DNA of 64,000 nucleotides from Anaerobacillus sp. CMMVII. GTDB taxonomy: Bacteria > Bacillota > Bacilli > Bacillales > Anaerobacillaceae. Both the position numbers and the translations under genes were made by a program. Within the stretch, counting starts at the first letter, position 1, and each line of letters begins with the position of its first letter. Where the stretch lies: the NCBI RefSeq assembly GCF_025377685.1, contig NZ_JACEHK010000015.1, positions 248,001-312,000 of the forward strand, given 5' to 3'. This document shows, piece by piece, positions 42,981 through 51,665 of the stretch. The notes under the pieces are model-generated. The model saw only the letters and a list, made by a program, of their open reading frames with translations. It had not been told where the DNA came from and did not search any database.

Positions 42981-43925
42981 ATGCGTAAAGGGATCGTTCA
43001 TTATCAAACAGGGGAAAAAATTGATGGATATTTATTAATAAAAGCAGCAACAAAAGGGATTGCAAGTAACGGTAAGCCATTTTTAACTTTGCAGCTAGGA
43101 GATCACACAGGTGAAGTTGAAGCGAAGTTATGGGATTGTAATACTGACGACGAAACAACATTTGTAGGCAGTGTGATTATCCATGTTACTGGCGATATTC
43201 ATGACTACCGTGGAAAGCAGCAATTAAAAATCAAGGGGATACGCCCTACTACAGCGATGGATCATGTGAAACTTGCAGACTTTCTACAATGCGCACCACT
43301 TGACCCAGAGGAAATGCTAGCAAAAATCACACAATACATTTTTGAAATGAAAAATCCGAATATCCAACGTATTACTAGGCATTTGCTAAAAAAGCACCGT
43401 GAAGCCTTTATAGAGGTCCCAGCTGCAACAAAAAATCACCATGAATTTGTCTCAGGTTTAGCATACCATGTTGTTTCAATGCTAGATCTAGCAAAATCAT
43501 TAGCTAATCTCTATCCATCACTTGATACGGATCTCTTATATTCTGGTGTCATCTTGCATGACCTAGGAAAAGTAATCGAATTATCAGGTCCAGTAGCTAC
43601 CACCTATACGTTAGAAGGAAAGCTTATTGGTCACATATCAATTATGGTCAATGAAATTGGCCAGGTTGCAAAGGAATTAGGAATTGATAGTGAAGAAGTT
43701 ATGATATTACAACATCTTGTACTAAGTCACCACTCTAAAGGGGAATGGGGAAGCCCGAAGGCACCATTAATTCGCGAAGCGGAGATGCTTCATATGATTG
43801 ATAATATTGATGCAAAAATGAATATGCTAGACCGAGCTTTAGAAAGAGTAAAACCGGGTGAATTTAGTGAAAAAGTATATGCTATGGATAATCGTAGTTT
43901 CTATAAACCTAGCTTTCAATCCTAG
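42981..43925 (+). CDS. yhaM: 3'-5' exoribonuclease YhaM
   Basis: A 314-residue nuclease with an N-terminal OB-fold (about 12-90) and a C-terminal HD domain. HD residues are visible as [10 protein letters not shown] (H163), [10 protein letters not shown] (H193, D194), HLVLSHHS and NIDAKMN. YhaM removes nucleotides from the 3' ends of RNA and some DNA. ATG 42981 follows TGGAGGTG; an in-frame ATG at 42966 overlaps that site. In B. subtilis yhaM follows yhaN directly; here a two-component system is inserted between them. Confidence 0.93.
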   Translation: MRKGIVHYQTGEKIDGYLLIKAATKGIASNGKPFLTLQLGDHTGEVEAKLWDCNTDDETTFVGSVIIHVTGDIHDYRGKQQLKIKGIRPTTAMDHVKLADFLQCAPLDPEEMLAKITQYIFEMKNPNIQRITRHLLKKHREAFIEVPAATKNHHEFVSGLAYHVVSMLDLAKSLANLYPSLDTDLLYSGVILHDLGKVIELSGPVATTYTLEGKLIGHISIMVNEIGQVAKELGIDSEEVMILQHLVLSHHSKGEWGSPKAPLIREAEMLHMIDNIDAKMNMLDRALERVKPGEFSEKVYAMDNRSFYKPSFQS

Positions 43926-44017
43926 TTTAGAGTGTAAAGTGTAGAGTGTAGAGTTTTTAGTATTGCTTCGGAGCATTACTTACACAACTTTCAACTCTAA
44001 ACTATAAACTCTACACT
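43926..44017. repeat. Family C palindromic repeat
   Basis: TTTAGAGTGTAAAGTGTAGA and following faces AACTCTAAACTATAAACTCT, with the centre TATTGCTTCGGAGCATTA. It can fold into a long imperfect hairpin. Confidence 0.75.
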
Positions 44018-44086
44018 GAAAAATGGAATATCTATTAATAGAGTAGAATAGACTACTAGTACAAATCTATTAATAGAGGTGATTAT

Positions 44087-44365
44087 ATGAATCCAGTAAA
44101 ATTTGTAGTAGCTTTAATAGGCGGTTTGTTAGTACTATTTTTTGTAAGAATTTTATTACTCGTAACACCGGTAGCAGCACTAGTTCAGGCTAGTCCTTGG
44201 TGGATTTATTTTGTTGTTGGTGGAATTATTCTAAGTGGCTATCTCTCATTTAAGTATTCGAAAGAAGATCGAGAAGTGGAGCAACGCTGGATTGAGCAAG
44301 AAGGAGAATTATTTATGGAGCCTATCCGAAAGCGTCGCCAAAATAAGAAAATGGTTAATGAATAA
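44087..44365 (+). CDS. yhaL: Sporulation protein YhaL
   Basis: A 92-residue membrane protein with two hydrophobic segments (about 5-30 and 37-55, ASPWWIYFVVGGIILSGYLS) and a charged C-terminal tail containing WIEQEGELFMEPIRKRRQNK, similar to the EG-YMER-EREKR tail of B. subtilis YhaL. ATG 44087 follows AGAGGTGA. Its place downstream of yhaM is as in B. subtilis. The biochemical role is unknown. Confidence 0.82.
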   Translation: MNPVKFVVALIGGLLVLFFVRILLLVTPVAALVQASPWWIYFVVGGIILSGYLSFKYSKEDREVEQRWIEQEGELFMEPIRKRRQNKKMVNE

Positions 44366-44423
44366 GAATCTTTTCGTAAACATTATGGACATCTATAAGC
44401 GACAATCTTGTTATGAGCAACAA

Positions 44424-44460
44424 CAAAAGGGGCTGACTTTACGTCAACCCCTTTGTTTTT
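44424..44460 (+). terminator. Terminator between yhaL and the YjcZ-type gene
   Basis: CAAAAGGGGCTGAC / GTCAACCCCTTTG followed by TTTTT. Confidence 0.8.
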
Positions 44461-44462
44461 AA

Positions 44463-44567
44463 TTAGTAAACGTAAGCTGCGCCAATAATAACTAATAAAA
44501 TGAACAATACTAGGATTAAAGTGAAGCCTGCACCGTAACCACCTGTTGTTGGGAAACATCCTGTCAT
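44463..44567 (-). CDS. YjcZ family sporulation protein, copy 1
   Basis: A 34-residue peptide, ATG at 44567 behind AAAGGATGA, starting MTGCFPTTGGYGAGFTLILV and continuing with the family core LFILLVIIGAAYVY. It has one hydrophobic helix. Related peptides are small sporulation proteins of unknown role. Two more copies lie at 45902 and 46048 on the other strand. Confidence 0.85.
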   Translation of the reverse strand: MTGCFPTTGGYGAGFTLILVLFILLVIIGAAYVY

Positions 44568-44691
44568 GTTTATCATCCTTTCAATTAGTGTAATGAGGAA
44601 TTTCCTCTTAATCACTCTATGTAAATTTAATCCTTTTTGTACTAGGCGATTGTGTATTTTTCCCCTTGCTCAGAATAAAAAAATCAGCACA

Positions 44692-44731
44692 CGAAAAAGC
44701 AGCATAATTTCGATTAGGAAATATGCTGCTT
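44692..44731 (-). terminator. Terminator after prsA
   Basis: On the minus strand, AAGCAGCATA / TATGCTGCTT followed by TTTTCG. The hairpin overlaps the last visible codons of the prsA frame, which hints that the true stop is earlier (see prsA). Confidence 0.7.
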
Positions 44732-45608
44732 GATATTTATTTTAGTTATTAAAAGATGTTTAAATTGCTCGTCTTTGATTTGAATTTTAGCATCCTTCAT
44801 TAATTCAGCTTGAACTTCTTCCAGTGGACGTGCTTGTCTTCTAGCAAGGAGTTCTTGTAAATCTTCTTTAGCTTCCTCTAATGACATCTCAAATGGTTTA
44901 CGATCAGTCACTTTGATTATATGATATCCAAAGTCAGATTGAACTGGCTCACTAATTTCTCCAACCTCAAGAGCAAAAGCAGCTTTTTCAAATTCAGGTA
45001 CCATTCTACCACGCTCAAAAGATCCTAAACTTCCTCCATTTGCACCACTACCAGGGTCAATTGAGTACTCTTGTGCTAATTCTGCAAAATCTTCACCCTG
45101 ATTTAATTTTTCTAAGACCTCTTCAGCAGTTTCAGGTCCTCTACTAAATGTGACTAGCTTCAATTTCTTTACCAGCTTCATATTCTGCAGCAATCTCTTC
45201 TTCAGTAACTACTGCTCCCTCTGAAGCGACCTTTTGTACAACTAAGTGTTGCATAACTAAGTTACGGAAGTCGTCTTCATCAGTAAACCCTTGCATTAAT
45301 AAGAAATTTAAGAAATCTTCATCTTCAGTTAGCCCGTAAGCTTCTCTAACTTTATCAAGTTCACTTGAGATTGCATCTTCAGAGATATTTAATCTCTCGG
45401 CATGTGCAGCAAATACCTTGTCTTGTACTAAGGCTAAAAGGACACCTTCACCATGTTTTTCTTTAAGGGCATCAAAAAACTCTGCCTCTGTAATTACGTT
45501 TCCTTCAATTTCCGCTACTGCTCTGCTTTCAGTATCAGTATTGTCACCACCACATGCAGTAAGTGCAATTACGCTTGTTAAAGCCAATGCTGTCAATAAT
45601 TTCTTCAT
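44714..45608 (-). CDS. prsA: Foldase lipoprotein PrsA (frameshifted)
   Basis: An extracytoplasmic peptidyl-prolyl isomerase lipoprotein that folds secreted proteins. The signal peptide ends in the lipobox LTACGG (lipidated Cys). An N-terminal chaperone domain is followed by a parvulin domain with [35 protein letters not shown] and [10 protein letters not shown]. Two bases appear lost on the plus strand, one A at 45146-45148 and one G at 45135-45136; together they restore the parvulin start. The last codons run into the terminator; another missing base near 44756 would give the stop sooner. ATG 45608 follows AAGGAGAG. Its location next to hpr and yhaI is as in B. subtilis. Confidence 0.88.
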
Positions 45609-45901
45609 TTTTGCAACTCTCCTTAAACTCGTCTTCTAATTCAGCACAATGAATACTATAGCACAAAATCAGTAGAAATGAAAAATCTTGTTAGATAAAC
45701 AATTTCTTTTAGTTACAGGAATAAACCAAATGATAACAATAACGATCCAAAAATAATTTGCAAGACTTTATATTTCATAAGAAATAGCTCGTTTCAGGAA
45801 AAGGTCGAATATGAAAAATAGAAAAAATACGGCATCTGCCCATTCATTATGTGGACCTAATGCATAGGATATCGTAAACCATTGAGAAAGGGGGGTCTTT
45901 C

Positions 45902-45985
45902 ATGTCACACGCTTATCATGGTGGTTTTACGTTAATCGTTGTGCTGTTTATTTTATTAGTTATTGTAGGTGCAGCATGGCTTTAA
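45902..45985 (+). CDS. YjcZ family sporulation protein, copy 2
   Basis: A 27-residue peptide, MSHAYHGGFTLIVVLFILLV followed by IVGAAWL. ATG 45902 is preceded by AAAGGGGGG. It is followed 62 nt on by a close copy, so the pair arose by tandem duplication. Confidence 0.85.
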   Translation: MSHAYHGGFTLIVVLFILLVIVGAAWL

Positions 45986-46047
45986 TGTTCGGCTAGTTTT
46001 ATTGTGCTAAACAGTTAAAAAAATAAAATTTAGAGGAGGAATTAATT

Positions 46048-46134
46048 ATGAGTCACGCATATGGTGGAGGCTTTGCTTTAGTGGTAGTATTATTTATCTT
46101 ATTGGTGATTATCGGAGCTTCTTGGGCTTGGTAA
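46048..46134 (+). CDS. YjcZ family sporulation protein, copy 3
   Basis: A 28-residue peptide, MSHAYGGGFALVVVLFILLV followed by IIGASWAW, with AGAGGAGGA upstream of ATG 46048. One membrane helix. Confidence 0.85.
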   Translation: MSHAYGGGFALVVVLFILLVIIGASWAW

Positions 46135-46138
46135 TAAG

Positions 46139-46268
46139 AAAAGCGTAAGGCGCCCGCTAAGCCCCGAAGGCAAATGTTCTAGCAGAAAAAAGTGCGACCT
46201 ATCACTTTATTCTAGCTAGGTTATTTGACTGGAGGGGCTGGGTGTCTGAAGCTAGACAAGAACGCTTG
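46139..46268. repeat. Dispersed intergenic repeat, family D copy 2
   Basis: AAAAGCGTAAGGCGCCCGCT, AAGCCCCGAAGG, a middle AAAAAAGTGCGACC, TAGGTTATTTGACTGGAG and the end GAAGCTAGACAAGAACGCTT. It matches the order of blocks in 2748-2935 read in reverse. Confidence 0.6.
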
Positions 46269-46286
46269 CTTATAACAGTTTTAAAA

Positions 46287-46326
46287 AAATAAAAGATCCT
46301 CTTCACTTTAAGTGAAGAGGATTTTT
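46287..46326. terminator. Bidirectional terminator with overlapping stop codon
   Basis: ATCCTCTTCACTT / AAGTGAAGAGGAT with A-run before and T-run after. On the minus strand, the stop codon of the 59-residue gene lies in the hairpin. Confidence 0.8.
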
Positions 46327-46487
46327 ATATATGATGATGTTAATAATATAGTAATTAAAACGTTTATCGTACGAAATACTTTCGGTTGTTTATCTTCAGG
46401 AATTTCTTTTTGAAGGCACAAAGTATTTGTCATAGAATTAATCATAAATAAAATAAATAACGCAAAGGGAAAATAAAAAATAAGCAT
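46308..46487 (-). CDS. Small membrane protein of 59 residues
   Basis: ATG 46487 behind CGGAGGTAA. The N-terminal half is hydrophobic (MLIFYFPFALFILFMINSM), then a charged linker (QKEIPEDKQPKVF) and a second hydrophobic part (TINVLITILLTSS). I do not recognise it. The Shine-Dalgarno and terminator support a real gene. Confidence 0.6.
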   Translation of the reverse strand: MLIFYFPFALFILFMINSMTNTLCLQKEIPEDKQPKVFRTINVLITILLTSSYIKILFT

Positions 46488-46582
46488 TAGTTACCTCCGT
46501 TTAGTAGGGATACCATCTATAACTTTATCAAATTATCGAAAAAAAAGATAGCATTTTACTTGAAAATGAAAGGAATGATGAT

Positions 46583-47164
46583 ATGAAAATGAAAAGGAAT
46601 ATTTGGAAAATAGCGTTTTTTAGCTTATTAAGTAGTTTGGCATTCTTATTTATATTTATCATGATCGTATTGTATTTCTTCGTAGCATCACCGGATTATG
46701 CTGAACGTGAGCGCCATCAATCAATGGGAGATACAATGTTTGTTATATCGACAACTAAAGGTCAATTAAATCAGTTTATTGCGGAACAAATCTCCAGAGA
46801 TGGTAATCAAAATTTCCAAATTATCCTTAAGGACTATATAGTGTTAGAAGCAACCATACCGTTATTTGGAAGAAGAATTACGATGCAAATAGATTTAGAA
46901 CCACAGCTTTATGGGGATGGTGATTTGCTGCTAAAAAGTTCATCATTTCGCCTTGGTGAATTCCAACTCCCTAGTGATGTGTTATTTAGTTTAATTAAAA
47001 ATACACTCTCTTTTCCAGAGTGGATCGAACTAAATGCAGCAGAAGAAACAATATTACTAAACATTACTGAAATCGATGCACTTGAAAGCATGTCAATTAA
47101 AGTAGTTCAGTTTGATTTGGTAAGAGACATTATCGAATTTGAATTAGTTTCATTGAATAAATGA
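46583..47164 (+). CDS. YpmS family protein (DUF2140)
   Basis: A 193-residue protein with one N-terminal membrane helix (about 10-35) and an extracellular domain. Motifs FVISTTKGQLNQFIAEQIS and ILLNITEIDALESMSIKV match the YpmS/DUF2140 family of Firmicutes. The function is unknown. ATG 46583 follows AAAGGAATG. It stands alone. Confidence 0.8.
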   Translation: MKMKRNIWKIAFFSLLSSLAFLFIFIMIVLYFFVASPDYAERERHQSMGDTMFVISTTKGQLNQFIAEQISRDGNQNFQIILKDYIVLEATIPLFGRRITMQIDLEPQLYGDGDLLLKSSSFRLGEFQLPSDVLFSLIKNTLSFPEWIELNAAEETILLNITEIDALESMSIKVVQFDLVRDIIEFELVSLNK

Positions 47165-47272
47165 TAAGTTGTAAAGCAGAAAGAAAATAATGAAAAAGGA
47201 CCAAATTTGGTACAATAAACAAATACGTAACACTATATGGATTTAGTTTTACATTTTAGGAAGGGGAGCATT

Positions 47273-47608
47273 ATGGAAACAAATGAGGAAAAGTTGCGAC
47301 GATTAGAATTTTATCAAGAAATTCTACTTACTGTAATTGATCAATCCTATCCATTCTATGCGCTTATTATTAAGCATGAACTCTCCAAACAAGAGGTGGA
47401 AGAAGTATATCAGCTTTGTGCGAAATTGGATTATGAGTTTACAAAACAAAAAGAAGAGGGCTTTGTTACTTTCAGCCCTCTTCTAACGCATTTTGTTGGT
47501 ATGTTAAATTACAAATTGGAACCACATGAGACGATTAAAGCCCTTTATGACCAAGACATTTATCCCGAATTAATGGCTTTACTTACGAAAATTATTCATG
47601 AAAATTAG
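47273..47608 (+). CDS. yhaI: YhaI family protein (DUF1878)
   Basis: A 112-residue helical protein starting [36 protein letters not shown]-like text ([18 protein letters not shown]) and [17 protein letters not shown] fit DUF1878. ATG 47273 follows GGAAGGGGAG. It converges on hpr and the stop codons overlap by 4 nt; the same two genes are neighbours in B. subtilis. Confidence 0.88.
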   Translation: METNEEKLRRLEFYQEILLTVIDQSYPFYALIIKHELSKQEVEEVYQLCAKLDYEFTKQKEEGFVTFSPLLTHFVGMLNYKLEPHETIKALYDQDIYPELMALLTKIIHEN

Positions 47609-48183
47609 CTTGTTTCGGCTTTTGCATTAGGCTTAGCTACTAATCTTCCATCTTCCTCAGTAAAATCTTGCTCCATTTTTTCCAAGGTTTTTTCAAAGAT
47701 TAACATAAAATCAGGACCGTATATATGCCTAATGATTGTCATGACCTCTGAGAATTCAGGGAATTTCCCGTATAACTCCTTAATAGGTAATGAGCCTTCA
47801 TAAATTCCAGTACTTTTAGGATCATAGACTTCTAATGTATCTAAAAGTAATCTCTCCCCTTCAGCAGTCAAATACACATAAGTATTTCTTTTATCATTTT
47901 GCTTTTTAGAGAAAGTTAATAAACCTCTTTCCTCAAGCTTTTTCGAGAAGTTGAAGGCAGTCGAAACGTGCATAACACCAAATTTAGCAATGTCAGAAAT
48001 AGAGGCTCCTTCAAGCTGGTAGGCGATTAACAAAATATGATGTTCGTTAATGTTTAGATCAAACGGCTTGATCCAGTTTTGCCAATCTTTTTCGGTAGAC
48101 TTCCATAAAGCCTTACTTAATTGTGCAACTTTATGAGCAAATATAATTGACTGTTTAATGGAGTATGGCGCATTCTTATCCAT
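47605..48183 (-). CDS. hpr: Transition-state regulator Hpr (ScoC)
   Basis: A 192-residue MarR-type repressor that in B. subtilis controls extracellular protease genes, sporulation genes and oligopeptide uptake. Visible: [20 protein letters not shown], recognition region [20 protein letters not shown] and wing [16 protein letters not shown]. The C-terminal half contributes to the dimer. ATG 48183 follows CGGAGG. The size is close to the usual 200 residues. Confidence 0.93.
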   Translation of the reverse strand: MDKNAPYSIKQSIIFAHKVAQLSKALWKSTEKDWQNWIKPFDLNINEHHILLIAYQLEGASISDIAKFGVMHVSTAFNFSKKLEERGLLTFSKKQNDKRNTYVYLTAEGERLLLDTLEVYDPKSTGIYEGSLPIKELYGKFPEFSEVMTIIRHIYGPDFMLIFEKTLEKMEQDFTEEDGRLVAKPNAKAETS

Positions 48184-48399
48184 ATAAAACCTCCGTATAA
48201 ATATAATTTATAATACAAAATGTAAATCAATTTAGAATTTTCATTATTTTTTCAGTAAAATGTTATTTACATAATATCACAATATATAATTCGATAACAA
48301 TATAAAAAAATAATTTATTTTATTTTTCTGATAACATTCAGCACATTAAGGCTCTAAAGGGATTTTATGTTATTAACATAATATCAACAGGACTAGAAA

Positions 48400-48436
48400 A
48401 ACTTGGCCTCTAGTCATTGGACAGGAAGGCCAAGTT
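48400..48436 (-). terminator. Terminator after yhaH
   Basis: AACTTGGCCT / AGGCCAAGTT; on the minus strand it is followed by TTTTTC. The remainder of 48190-48400 is very AT-rich, with no feature I can support other than the hpr promoter region. Confidence 0.75.
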
Positions 48437-48476
48437 ATTTGGTGTGGCTTAATCATGCTGACAATTGTATTGAAAC

Positions 48477-48851
48477 CTAAGATACTGGACGCTTAATTTC
48501 TCTTTCAAGTTGATCAATTGTCTCGTGAAGTTCTTGGATGCTTTTTTGAATGTCATTCATTGTTGGTTCAACATCTTTTTTCCACTCATTGATTGAGTCT
48601 TTTACATCAGAAGATACAGTTTTTAAAGTAGTAGCACTGTCCTTAGCAACTGATTCAACCTGATTTTTAAGCTGTAATGTTTTTTCTTTGACGTTAGACA
48701 ATGAACTCATAAGGTTGTTTACGTTATTAACTAATAATTTTTGTACTTCGTTTCCGGATTTCGGAGTAGATAACAACGCAATAGCCCCGCCGATAATACT
48801 TCCAGTAATAAAACCGTACAATAGTGATTTGTTGCTCATTTTTTTCACCAT
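48477..48851 (-). CDS. yhaH: YtxH domain protein YhaH
   Basis: A protein of 120-124 residues with a glycine-rich N-terminal membrane segment (LLYGFITGSIIGGAIALLST) typical of YtxH proteins, followed by a long coiled-coil-like region. The family is linked to general stress and envelope. Possible starts are ATG 48851 (MVKKMSNK), which is very close to AGGAAAGGA, or the internal ATG 48839 with better spacing. It lies upstream of hpr on the same strand, as in B. subtilis. Confidence 0.82.
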   Translation of the reverse strand: MVKKMSNKSLLYGFITGSIIGGAIALLSTPKSGNEVQKLLVNNVNNLMSSLSNVKEKTLQLKNQVESVAKDSATTLKTVSSDVKDSINEWKKDVEPTMNDIQKSIQELHETIDQLEREIKRPVS

Positions 48852-48994
48852 TCCTTTCCTCTTTAGAGGTTTCCGTTTTTTATTAGATTATCACATTTTT
48901 GCTAAGGTTTGAATATAATTATAATATTTCAATAATATTCTTTTTAACTCAGTAATATAATCAATAAAGGATGCATAAAGAGGAGGGATTGGAA

Positions 48995-49195
48995 ATGTAT
49001 GGTTTTATCTTTGGCATGCTCTCTTTAGCTCTGTTGTTATTTTATGGAATGATTCACACATTCTTTTTCGTAAAAAAACTGAAACATGAACATGAAAATA
49101 AAAAAAAATACATTAGATACGGAAGTATGCTTGGCTTATACGGTTGCTTAAGTTTTATCATAGCAATTATCTTGTACTACTATGGAGTTGGGTAA
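48995..49195 (+). CDS. Small two-helix membrane protein
   Basis: A 66-residue protein starting MYGFIFGMLSLALLLFYGMI, with a charged loop (KKLKHEHENKKKYIRY) and a second helix (LGLYGCLSFIIAIILYYY). The start is ATG 48995 behind GAGGAGGG; an in-frame ATG at 48971 overlaps that site. I do not recognise it. The stop codon lies within the small hairpin GTTGGG / CCCAAC. Confidence 0.7.
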   Translation: MYGFIFGMLSLALLLFYGMIHTFFFVKKLKHEHENKKKYIRYGSMLGLYGCLSFIIAIILYYYGVG

Positions 49196-49243
49196 ATCCC
49201 AACTTCATTTTGCTTTTTTAGAAGTAAGAAGTCCTAGAAAATT

Positions 49244-50332
49244 CTACAAGTTACCTTTAAATTTTAGCATAAACTGCTGTAGAGCCTTACATGTCTCGTA
49301 TGGAACTGCATTATAGGTGGAAGCACGGCATCCACCAATCGAGCGGTGGCCGTTCAACCCAACAAAACCAGCTTCTTTAGCTTCTAACAAAAACTTCTTA
49401 TTTAACTCCTCATTAGCCAAGTTAAAGGTGATGTTCATAAGGGATCGGCTTTCCTTTTGGGCATGTCCTTGATAAAAGCCATTGCTATTATCAATGACAT
49501 CATATATGAGCGAAGCCTTACGTTCGTTTGCTTTAGCTATTTCAGCTATACCACCCTGGTCATTAACCCAATGGAGAACCTTGTTTAACATATAAATTGA
49601 GAAGGTTGGCGGTGTATTATATAGAGAATTATTCTTTGAGTGTATACCGTACCGTAGTACTGTTGGAATTTGTTTTTCTGTCGTCTTTTCAAGCAAGTCT
49701 TTTCGAAGAATTACAATTGTTACTCCGGAGGGGCCTAAATTTTTTTGGGCACCAGCATAAATCATCGCAAACTTATCAATCGGTAGTGGCTTACTCAGAA
49801 TATCACTAGACATATCAGCAATTAACAAATGATCTTTAACAGTCGGATAGTCCTTCCATTGTGTCCCGAAGATTGTATTGTTTGAGGTAATGTGTAAATA
49901 GGCATCTTCTGGAGATAGCCTTAGTTCGGAAAGTTCAGGTATCCGGTCATAATTCGTTTCTTTTGTGCTTGCTGCGATAGCAGTGGTATGTCCTAATATA
50001 TTCGCTTCCTTCAAGGCTTTTTCTGACCAAGCACCTGTTAAAACATAATTTCCAATTTGCCCATCACTTAAAAAGTTCATTGGGATCATTGAAAACTGCA
50101 AACTTGCACCACCCTGTAAAAACAATATTTCATAGGTGTCGGGGATGTTCAGTATTTGCCTTAATAAAGATTGAGCTTCGTTATGGACATTTTCAAAATC
50201 CTTACTGCGGTGGCTTAACTCCATCACAGACATTCCAGTTTCGTTAAAATTTAATAATTCCTCTTGTGCAATTCTTAGTACTTCTTCTGGCAATGCTGAA
50301 GGTCCAGCATTAAAATTATAAGCTCTTTTCAT
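49244..50332 (-). CDS. serC: Phosphoserine aminotransferase
   Basis: A PLP enzyme of serine biosynthesis that interconverts 3-phosphohydroxypyruvate and 3-phosphoserine with glutamate. The 362 residues include the N-terminal NFNAGPSALP, the phosphate-binding LQGGASLQF, the PLP lysine K197 in YAGAQKNLGPSG, and C-terminal GLNGHRSIGGCRASTYNA. ATG 50332 follows GGGAG. A 540-bp gap upstream separates it from hit. Confidence 0.95.
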   Translation of the reverse strand: MKRAYNFNAGPSALPEEVLRIAQEELLNFNETGMSVMELSHRSKDFENVHNEAQSLLRQILNIPDTYEILFLQGGASLQFSMIPMNFLSDGQIGNYVLTGAWSEKALKEANILGHTTAIAASTKETNYDRIPELSELRLSPEDAYLHITSNNTIFGTQWKDYPTVKDHLLIADMSSDILSKPLPIDKFAMIYAGAQKNLGPSGVTIVILRKDLLEKTTEKQIPTVLRYGIHSKNNSLYNTPPTFSIYMLNKVLHWVNDQGGIAEIAKANERKASLIYDVIDNSNGFYQGHAQKESRSLMNITFNLANEELNKKFLLEAKEAGFVGLNGHRSIGGCRASTYNAVPYETCKALQQFMLKFKGNL

Positions 50333-50809
50333 TGTCTCCCACTCCTTACCTATAGCTCTTAATACAGTTACACTTTAAATGGTTAAAATATTATTTTTAT
50401 CCTAACATGGTAAATACCTAAAGGCTATTACTTTTTTAATTATTCATAAAATTTTATCATTACATTAAATGAAGGATTAAGTAATGACTTTTTGAAGTAG
50501 CTGAGTTCAAGCAAAAACGGTCAAAAAACAAAGCATATGTATCTGTAAATATATAACGATGAACACTTTTGAACGTTTAAGAATGTACAAAATTACTCAT
50601 CGTTTGTGGTTGATAATTCTGTATAAAGGACCACTCTATACTAAGCGCGGTGTTAACCGACGGTGATTGAAGTTCGGAAGGGATTATGTTGAAAAAAGAA
50701 ATCATTCTGAACCTTTTTTTTATTTTTTTTGATATAAGTATTTTTAAATTACTTAGATGATGTCGAGTTCCAGCACTTTTTTTGTACTGGGACTAATTAC
50801 TAAATAAAA
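50333..50809. other. Gene-poor gap upstream of serC
   Basis: This 470-bp stretch contains no convincing gene. It should hold the serC promoter (minus strand). A GC-richer segment at about 50640-50690 (AAGCGCGGTGTTAACCGACGG) stands out from the AT-rich surroundings. A hairpin CCAG-AC / GT-CTGG lies at about 50771-50791. A short plus-strand frame at 50582 (28 codons) lacks a ribosome site. No known riboswitch or T-box could be confirmed. Confidence 0.4.
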
Positions 50810-50846
50810 GAACTCGCCTATTTTATTAAAAATCAGGCGGGTTCTC
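50810..50846 (-). terminator. Terminator after hit
   Basis: On the minus strand, GAACCCGCCT / AGGCGAGTTC with an AT-rich loop and following TTTTAT. The arms differ at one position (G-U pair). Confidence 0.75.
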
Positions 50847-50875
50847 ATCACTTTCAGCTAGCTGGTTTCTAGCTC

Positions 50876-51307
50876 TTACTTTAGCGAAGACGAAATGTCT
50901 TTTGCAATTTGTTGAAGGGATTCAGCTGTATATTGACTACTATGGTCTTTCCAAACTGCACCAAAACCATCACCTTTACCGTATCTTGGTATGAGATGAA
51001 GGTGATAATGAAAGACCGCTTGTCCAGCAGCTTTACCATTATTATTTAAAATATTGAGGCCTAATGGTTGATAAGCTTCCTTTATTGCGTTCGCAATTTT
51101 GGGAACGACAGCAAATAATTCTTTTGCTGTATCGGGTTTTAATTCAAAAATATTTTCTTGGTGAAGCTTTGGTATTACCAGCGTATGCCCTTTTGAAACC
51201 TGGCTTATATCCAAAAAGGCAAGAACATGTTCGTCTTCATAAACTTTAGCTGCTGGAATATCTCCATTTATGATTTTACAAAAAATACAATTGTCATGGT
51301 TAGACAT
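50876..51307 (-). CDS. hit: HIT family nucleotide-binding protein
   Basis: A histidine-triad protein of 143 residues. The triad HYHLHLIPR has catalytic His at 102 or 104. An N-terminal CIFCKIINGDIPA carries two Cys of the zinc site present in Bacillus HIT proteins. HIT proteins hydrolyse nucleoside phosphoramidates. ATG 51307 lies behind AAAGGATGA; an in-frame ATG/GTG upstream (51328) has no ribosome site. In B. subtilis hit is next to ecsA; here the acyl-CoA ligase lies between. Confidence 0.93.
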   Translation of the reverse strand: MSNHDNCIFCKIINGDIPAAKVYEDEHVLAFLDISQVSKGHTLVIPKLHQENIFELKPDTAKELFAVVPKIANAIKEAYQPLGLNILNNNGKAAGQAVFHYHLHLIPRYGKGDGFGAVWKDHSSQYTAESLQQIAKDISSSLK

Positions 51308-51665
51308 CGAATCATCCTTTCGAACCATCTTATTTTATCCATTGTTGCCTAAAAGTACGAGAATATTTCCTCAGGAGAGAATATTTTCCATATTTTATCA
51401 CAAAAAATTGTGCAATGCATTTTTCATAAGTAGTTTTCATAAAACATTATTGTGAGTGTATTTGCTGAATGCATTCACTCTGCTCATTATGTGAGGTCAT
51501 TCTAACAAGCGCTCAAAAAAGTGTGTTTCTACTTAAAGAACGGAGTATGAATTATTCGAATAAATTTGAAAATTTTAACAAAAAAATGGCGGATCTTCCC
51601 TCTTTATGTTATAATAGTTTAAAAATTATAAATATTCTTAAAAGTATTTAAGGGAGGGTTAATCT
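51308..51665. promoter_or_regulatory. Divergent promoter region of hit and the acyl-CoA ligase
   Basis: 358 bp. It holds TATAAT at about 51608, before the ligase gene, and a perfect 12-bp palindrome TGAATGCATTCA at 51466-51477, whose halves match those of the Bacillus FadR site (TGAATG / CATTCA) without the usual spacer. A repeat pair GAATATTT near 51361 and 51380 flanks CCTCAGG. A role in fatty-acid-responsive control is possible but unproven. Confidence 0.35.

Noticed and set aside
50630-50700. T-box riboswitch for serC on the minus strand
   Set aside because: ACACCGCG resembles part of the T-box sequence, but the TGG pairing bases and a terminator/antiterminator pair with a T-run are not visible.
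51466-51477. FadR operator
   Set aside because: The half-sites TGAATG and CATTCA match, but the spacer of the known site is absent and a 12-bp palindrome can arise by chance in AT-rich DNA. Mentioned only as part of the promoter region.
51469-51651. 60-codon frame before the acyl-CoA ligase
   Set aside because: No ribosome site, low-complexity composition, and it overlaps the likely promoter of the ligase gene.
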